Assembly (NCBI GenBank): GCA_016929355.1
Contig: JAFGJA010000127.1
Location: forward strand, 1-27,641
Length of the DNA stretch: 27,641 nt
Source of the DNA: Anaerolineae bacterium
GTDB lineage: Bacteria > Chloroflexota > Anaerolineae > Aggregatilineales > Aggregatilineaceae
Direction of reading: 5' to 3'
The notes under the pieces are model-generated. The model searched no databases, had not been told where the DNA came from, and saw only the letters and a program-made list of their open reading frames with translations. Positions within the stretch are counted from its first letter, which is position 1. The number at the start of each line of letters is the position of its first letter. Positions 23,984 through 27,641 of the stretch are shown here, one piece after another. The position numbers were made by a program, and so were the translations under genes.

Positions 23984-25000
23984 TCACCTATGATTAGGTA
24001 CACCACATGAATCCCGCAACACTAACCGCGTTGGGATTTGAACAAACTGAGGCAAATCTGTATTGTCATCAATCAGTTCAAGTAAATTTTCAACACTAAC
24101 CCGTGCGATTTCTGGGATCGATTGCGCAATAGTCGTCAAACGCGGAAAAATTTGATTACTGATGGGGGTATCATCAAAACCAATCACGGACAACTCGCCG
24201 GGAATAGTCACACCTAAATGTAAGGCGGCGAGAATCACGCCAACGGCCATCTCATCATTTCCGGCAAAAATTGCGGTAGGAGGTTCAGCCGAGTTTAACA
24301 GTTCTTGGGCAGCCGTATAGCCGCTTTCAATGCTGTTGTCGCCTTGTAAAATTAAAAGGGGCGATGCAGCAAGCCCCACATCTACCAGCGCGCGCAAATA
24401 CCCTTTTTGACGCTCATGGCTGAATCGCTCCGTTTTCATACAAGCAATATGGGCAATCCGTTTATGTCCCAAACTAATCAAATATCGCGTCGCTTCATTC
24501 GCGCCAATGTCATCCGTTGACTCAACCGAAAAGGGATGCTCATTTAACAAATTGGGGTTGATCGTCACATAGGGTACATGATTCAGCTTGAGAAAATTCA
24601 TCAGCACCAGGTTATCCGCCCCCGGCGGGGCCACAATCAAACCATCAACCCGGTGATTTTTAACAACTCGTGCGATTTGTTCCGTGTTAGCCGGCTCTTT
24701 GCCTGATCGATTCGGCAGCGTCAAAATCGAATAATTGCGTTTTTGCGCTTCCCGCAAAATACAACTGAACAATTTGATAGCATAGGGCGATTCGACACGA
24801 GGGAGCAAAAGCGCAAACAATTCAGATTTGCCGCGTTTAAGACGCTGGGCCGATAGATTCGGCACATATTCAAGCTGCTGGATCGCATCATTCACCCGTT
24901 GGCGTGTCGAATCCGCAACTCCTGGTTCATCATTGATGACACGGGAAACTGTTTTGATGGAAACACTAGCTTTGGCAGCAACATCTTTTATAGTGGGCAT
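23984..25000 (-). CDS. LacI-family transcriptional repressor
   Basis: 338 residues. Residues ~2-25 are the LacI HTH (TIKDVAAKASVSIKTVSRVIN), followed by the hinge helix LSAQRLK (~53-59), whose residues insert in the central CG of the operator. The effector domain is PBP-like (Peripla_BP_3-type): FALLLPRVESPYAIKLFSCI, VDGLIVAPPG, HKRIAHIAC, PPTAIFAGNDEMAVGV, LSVIGFDDTPIS. Its normal ligand would be a sugar or sugar phosphate. It has its own TTGACA/TATGAT promoter with a perfect palindrome at the start site, so it probably represses itself. A second matching site upstream of xylF suggests that it also controls the transporter. No clear SD precedes the ATG at 25000. Confidence 0.92.
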   Translation of the reverse strand: MPTIKDVAAKASVSIKTVSRVINDEPGVADSTRQRVNDAIQQLEYVPNLSAQRLKRGKSELFALLLPRVESPYAIKLFSCILREAQKRNYSILTLPNRSGKEPANTEQIARVVKNHRVDGLIVAPPGADNLVLMNFLKLNHVPYVTINPNLLNEHPFSVESTDDIGANEATRYLISLGHKRIAHIACMKTERFSHERQKGYLRALVDVGLAASPLLILQGDNSIESGYTAAQELLNSAEPPTAIFAGNDEMAVGVILAALHLGVTIPGELSVIGFDDTPISNQIFPRLTTIAQSIPEIARVSVENLLELIDDNTDLPQFVQIPTRLVLRDSCGVPNHR

Positions 25001-25051
25001 AAGCGATTATTCAAATCGTTAACAAAACAATAGAGTATCTTTAGTAAAAAA

Positions 25052-25065
25052 TGACAACGTTGTCA
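25052..25065. promoter_or_regulatory. LacI-family operator at the lacI transcription start
   Basis: TGACAACGTTGTCA is a perfect 14-bp palindrome with a central CG. It begins 2 bp after the -10 TATGAT and covers the expected +1, the classical position for repression. Confidence 0.75.
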
Positions 25066-25067
25066 GC

Positions 25068-25097
25068 ATCATATCACACTTCATTTTGCTTTGTCAA
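25068..25097 (-). promoter_or_regulatory. Predicted lacI promoter
   Basis: Minus strand: perfect -35 TTGACA (25092-25097), an 18-bp spacer and -10 TATGAT (25068-25073, 5/6). It lies in the 120-bp gap after the ROK gene. The expected start falls in the palindrome at 25052-25065. Confidence 0.75.
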
Positions 25098-25120
25098 CAT
25101 ATTCAAAAAATTCGATTCGC

Positions 25121-26092
25121 TCACCGTTCCGTCTGAAAAACCATACGCGCCGCGCCAATAAAACCCGCCGAAAGTTCTAATTGGGCACGCACAATCGGGA
25201 TCACTTGCGCCGAGGAAATCAAGCGGGTGCGTTCGCGCACGATACGGATCATGGCCGGCGCTAACACATCCCAACTTTTCATCACGCCGCCGCCCATCAC
25301 GACGATTTCAGGCGCAAGAATGACGAGCAAATTAGCCAACCCCACCCCCAGATAATACGCCTCCTGTTCCATAATCGAACGGGCGATAGGATGCCCCTCA
25401 CCAGCAAGCCGGGCGACAATCGCCGCCGTGATCTGGTCAGGATCACCATTAGCCGCAGCTAAGAAGGCTTGATCAGCTTGTTGGCGCGCAACCTGAGCAA
25501 TGGCCGGACCCGCCGCCAGATATTCCCAACATCCTGAACTCCCCTCAAAGCAAGCCGGGCCATCCATATCAATCGACATCAAACCGACTTCACCCATGTT
25601 GTAACCAAAGCCCTGCCGGAGCCGGTTATCAATAATAATGCCCGCACCAATCCCCGTACTCACCGTGAGATAGAGCATATCTTTGTGCCCCTGTCCCGCC
25701 CCAATCCAATGCTCACCCAACGCCGCCACATTACAATCATTATCCAGGTACACCGGCCTATCGAACCGCGCCACGAGATGGTCAACAATCGGCACATCGA
25801 CCCAACCGGGCATGGTCCAGGGTTCCATAATCAACCCCTTGTCCACATCAAGCGGTCCAGTACACCCCACCCCGATCCCGGCTATATCCGCCGGATCGAG
25901 ATCAGCCTGGGCAATCGCCTGTGCGATCAAATCGCCAATCGCTTGCAGACCGGCCTCTGGCCCTTTGGCGGCATCAGTCGGCTGTCCCACCCGTGACACA
26001 ATCGCCCCCTGATCGCGTGATATAACGGCAGCCTGACTATTTGTGCCACCAATATCAACACCGACAGCAAATGTATTATCTCTCTGCATCAT
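25121..26092 (-). CDS. ROK-family sugar kinase with degenerate zinc site
   Basis: 323 residues, no HTH, so a kinase rather than a ROK repressor. It has the ATP-binding GVDIGGTNSQAAV (11-23), GVGCTGPLD, catalytic LDNDCNVAALGE with D119, STGIGAGIII and a C-terminal VMGGGV loop. It would phosphorylate a hexose such as glucose or an N-acetyl sugar in the cytoplasm. The ROK zinc motif is altered: the His of GE-x-GH is Leu171, and C-x-C-G-x2-G-C is CFEGSSGC, with Glu183 for the second Cys. Only C181 and C188 remain. GGAAGGA lies 4 nt before ATG 26092 and 7 nt before the second ATG at 26089, so either may start. It is the first gene of the sugar cluster, but a separate promoter drives lacI. The specific substrate is unknown. 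Confidence 0.9.
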   Translation of the reverse strand: MMQRDNTFAVGVDIGGTNSQAAVISRDQGAIVSRVGQPTDAAKGPEAGLQAIGDLIAQAIAQADLDPADIAGIGVGCTGPLDVDKGLIMEPWTMPGWVDVPIVDHLVARFDRPVYLDNDCNVAALGEHWIGAGQGHKDMLYLTVSTGIGAGIIIDNRLRQGFGYNMGEVGLMSIDMDGPACFEGSSGCWEYLAAGPAIAQVARQQADQAFLAAANGDPDQITAAIVARLAGEGHPIARSIMEQEAYYLGVGLANLLVILAPEIVVMGGGVMKSWDVLAPAMIRIVRERTRLISSAQVIPIVRAQLELSAGFIGAARMVFQTER

Positions 26093-26102
26093 ATGTCCTT
26101 CC

Positions 26103-26130
26103 GTTATACATGATCAAAAAAGGGCGTCAA
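26103..26130 (-). promoter_or_regulatory. Predicted ROK kinase promoter overlapping a terminator
   Basis: Minus strand: -35 TTGACG (26125-26130), a 16-bp spacer and -10 TATAAC (26103-26108). The -35 uses bases of the terminator stem and the spacer contains its T-run. The transcript would start only a few nt before the ATG, which would lose the SD, so the true start is uncertain. Confidence 0.4.
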
Positions 26131-26152
26131 CCATTGCTGGCTGCGCCCTTAA
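26114..26152 (-). terminator. Intrinsic terminator after the receiver-Roadblock gene
   Basis: Minus strand: AAGGGCG (26144-26150) pairs with CGCCCTT (26120-26126), with a 17-nt loop, followed by a run of T (26116-26121). It lies 20 bp after the stop codon. Confidence 0.75.
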
Positions 26153-26171
26153 TAATAAACGTCAATAGCCG

Positions 26172-27317
26172 CTAATCGTCCAAAATGCCCATATCAATCG
26201 CTTCATCATAGCCAACGCGCTCCCCTTCTTCAGCAGCAAGCGTCGCGGCCAGATCACTCAGAGCATCAGGATCAAACAGGTTATCAGCCATGCTTTCATC
26301 GACTGCTTGACCGAACAAGGCATCAGGATCAAAATCCGTCACAGGCTCTAATGTTGGCGAATCGGGAGCCGTGTCAAACAACGCGCCAATATCCGCTGCC
26401 GGTTCTTCGACTTCAGCTTGAGTTACAGCCGCCGTTTCTTGGGTCTTGCGCGTCTTCTTTTTGGGTTTAGCCGCAGGCGGAGCCTCAGCTTTGACCGCAT
26501 AAGCGGCCTCTCCCAACATATCAATCATTTGATCAGCCGCCCGACGCCCAAACATCGTGACGGCCCCAAATGCGCCCCGGTTTGATCCATCAAAGATCAG
26601 ACAGATGAAATAGTGCAAGCCTAATGACAGGCCAAATACATCCAGCCGTTCGCCATCATAATAATGCATGGTCCAGGCTTTGCCACCAATCAACTCACTG
26701 ACCTCGGTGGCGCGCGCAAATGATGGCCCCAGAATGACCGCCAGTGTTTCACGATCAATGTAGCCTGTCGCGCCATGCTCGATCAACACGCGCCCGGTGC
26801 GATCCGCCAGGATAACGGCCATCGCCCCCACATCACGCACCAGGGGAATAACCACATCACGCAACGGATCAATGTCAACGGGGGGCACTGGTCCTAAATC
26901 CGGGCCAGCACTAACCGTTTGCCCTTCTGCCTCAACCGCCGTTTCACCATCCAACGCAATGCGCAGCCCACGCAAAAACGGTTCGGCGACAGGCCGCATA
27001 AAATATTGAAATGGGGCATCCGTCAGTGTAGCTTCATCAACAGGTGAATTACCGGACTCGGCCAGCACAATGACCGGCGTTCCCAGCGATTCGTGGCTAA
27101 TACGTGTCGCCAATTCAACCCCGTCCATGATTCCCGGCACATCCTGGGCGGTGACAACCAGATCAATGGACGAATTGCTGACTTCGCCCAATGCATCGTC
27201 GGATGATGGGACTTCAATCAGAATATATTGGCGATTCAGCAGCGTCATTGCGCCGCGAACAATGCGTGTGATACTGTACGTGGGATCAACCGTGACGATT
27301 CGGGGAACCGAAGGCAT
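26172..27317 (-). CDS. Pseudo-receiver - Roadblock/LC7 protein with acidic C-terminal tail
   Basis: 381 residues. Residues ~5-122 have the receiver fold (IVTVDPTYSITRIVRG, DLVVTAQDVPGIMDG, PVIVLAES, YFMRPV), but the active site is degenerate. The phospho-accepting Asp is Ala57, the Thr/Ser position is Leu85 and the Lys is Arg108. Residues ~148-272 resemble Roadblock/LC7 (MglB-like): PLRDVVIPLVRDVGAMAVILADRTG then DVFGLSLGLHYFICLIF. Such domains dimerise and often control small Ras-like GTPases. A Pro/Lys-rich linker (PPAAKPKKKTRKT, ~285-297) leads into an acidic tail with repeated FDPDAL and an ALFD motif. It is therefore a phosphorylation-independent adaptor by inference; no GTPase gene is in the window. 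A good promoter and terminator bracket it. Confidence 0.85.
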   Translation of the reverse strand: MPSVPRIVTVDPTYSITRIVRGAMTLLNRQYILIEVPSSDDALGEVSNSSIDLVVTAQDVPGIMDGVELATRISHESLGTPVIVLAESGNSPVDEATLTDAPFQYFMRPVAEPFLRGLRIALDGETAVEAEGQTVSAGPDLGPVPPVDIDPLRDVVIPLVRDVGAMAVILADRTGRVLIEHGATGYIDRETLAVILGPSFARATEVSELIGGKAWTMHYYDGERLDVFGLSLGLHYFICLIFDGSNRGAFGAVTMFGRRAADQMIDMLGEAAYAVKAEAPPAAKPKKKTRKTQETAAVTQAEVEEPAADIGALFDTAPDSPTLEPVTDFDPDALFGQAVDESMADNLFDPDALSDLAATLAAEEGERVGYDEAIDMGILDD

Positions 27318-27357
27318 GGTGCAATTACCTATTTCTCGCTAATCAAATCATTCACCA

Positions 27358-27386
27358 ATTATAACGGGCCTTGTGTATTGTGAGAA
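27358..27386 (-). promoter_or_regulatory. Predicted promoter for the receiver-Roadblock gene
   Basis: Minus strand: -35 TTCTCA (27381-27386), a 17-bp spacer and perfect -10 TATAAT (27358-27363). The start near 27351 leaves a 33-nt leader. The inverted repeat GTGAG...CTCAC (27380-27398) straddles the -35. Confidence 0.6.
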
Positions 27387-27458
27387 ATTTTTCCTCACCC
27401 ACCCTGTACTCTATCCTAACCAATTTCTAAAAGGTTGCAACAAAACCATGCAAACTCA

Positions 27459-27498
27459 TAAAAAATTCATAGTTTGTCATGGCCTCATTACGACAAAC
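27459..27498 (-). terminator. Possible terminator of the partial gene at the right edge
   Basis: Minus strand: GTTTGTC (27492-27498) pairs with GACAAAC (27472-27478), with a 13-nt loop. TATGAA separates it from a six-T run (27460-27465). The gap between stem and T-run makes it weaker than a standard terminator. Confidence 0.45.
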
Positions 27499-27503
27499 CG
27501 CCC

Positions 27504-27641
27504 TTAGCCGCGTAATGTCGCAATGAATCGATTAGGGGATAACAAGGAGTCAAGCGCAGCGTCAATCGACTGGAAACATATATCAGCCGCCAACAACGCC
27601 TCTTTAACCGCCCCTTCTGGCCCTAAAATAACAATCCCTAA
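27504..27641 (-). CDS. 3' end of an unrecognised gene (partial)
   Basis: A frame open to the right edge ends at TAA 27504-27506, giving 45 residues. It contains LGIVILGPEGAVKEALLAAD, then an amphipathic helix (FQSIDAALDSLL) and a short polar end (SPNRFIATLRG). The pattern of strand-helix-helix is protein-like, and a possible terminator follows the stop. I cannot name the family from this short piece. The same strand and spacing to the receiver-Roadblock gene would allow linkage, but that gene has its own promoter. Confidence 0.55.
   Translation of the reverse strand, partial: LGIVILGPEGAVKEALLAADICFQSIDAALDSLLSPNRFIATLRG

Noticed and set aside
25121..26092. ROK protein as the repressor of the sugar genes (XylR-like)
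   Set aside because: It begins directly at the ATP-binding motif and has no HTH; the adjacent LacI protein and its operators fill that role.
26092..26172. Possible continuous operon from the receiver-Roadblock gene into the ROK kinase
   Set aside because: A clear terminator (26114-26152) lies between them.
1..27641. CRISPR arrays, insertion sequences, tRNA or rRNA genes, phage or defence islands
   Set aside because: No repeat-spacer pattern, transposase motifs, terminal inverted repeats with duplications or RNA gene signatures were seen. The STAND kinase has defence-like relatives but lacks any defence context here.

Overview
The window reads like an ordinary chromosomal segment of a free-living bacterium with moderate GC, most likely a member of the Chloroflexota (Anaerolineae-like). 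This assignment is an inference. It rests on the STAND-WD40 kinase architecture, HEAT/cyclic-nucleotide-domain fusions, a Roadblock/LC7 signalling protein, secreted subtilase, and a large sugar-uptake and carbohydrate gene load. No rRNA, tRNA, CRISPR array, transposase or phage gene was seen.

Layout. (i) 1-1145: 5' part of a secreted S8 subtilase (minus strand, cut by the window edge), with a possible 12-codon leader ORF. (ii) 1432-4103: a divergent pair, a TIM-barrel glycoside-hydrolase-like protein (minus) and a GT4 glycosyltransferase (plus), around overlapping divergent promoters. (iii) 4126-5992: a GAF coiled-coil protein (minus) and a hexapeptide acyltransferase (plus). (iv) 6032-15709: three plus-strand genes that are the most unusual part. 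The first encodes a 1,887-residue Ser/Thr kinase - nSTAND NTPase - transmembrane segment - 14 WD40 blades - periplasmic-sugar-binding-like domain. The second encodes a nucleotide-transporter-like membrane domain fused to HEAT repeats and a cyclic-nucleotide-binding (CNB) domain. The third is a free-standing copy of that CNB domain. A strong terminator follows the first gene, and a candidate small structured RNA follows the third. (v) 15845-19487 (minus): U32 peptidase family protein and an aldo/keto reductase. (vi) 19600-26092 (minus): ROK sugar kinase, LacI-type repressor and a XylF-XylG-XylH type sugar ABC transporter, with two matching LacI-type operators, good promoters and an intercistronic hairpin between xylF and xylG. 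(vii) 26172-27641 (minus): a degenerate receiver - Roadblock/LC7 protein and the 3' end of an unrecognised gene.

How the parts may work together. Region (vi) is a self-contained sugar uptake and phosphorylation unit controlled by its own repressor. The kinase-STAND-propeller-PBP protein of region (iv) looks like a one-polypeptide receptor: a sugar-binding-protein-like sensor on one side of the membrane and a kinase plus NTPase on the other. The neighbouring transporter-HEAT-CNB protein and CNB paralogue are also signalling-type fusions. Whether these two blocks act together cannot be decided from this sequence. All statements come from reading the sequence; no database search was run.
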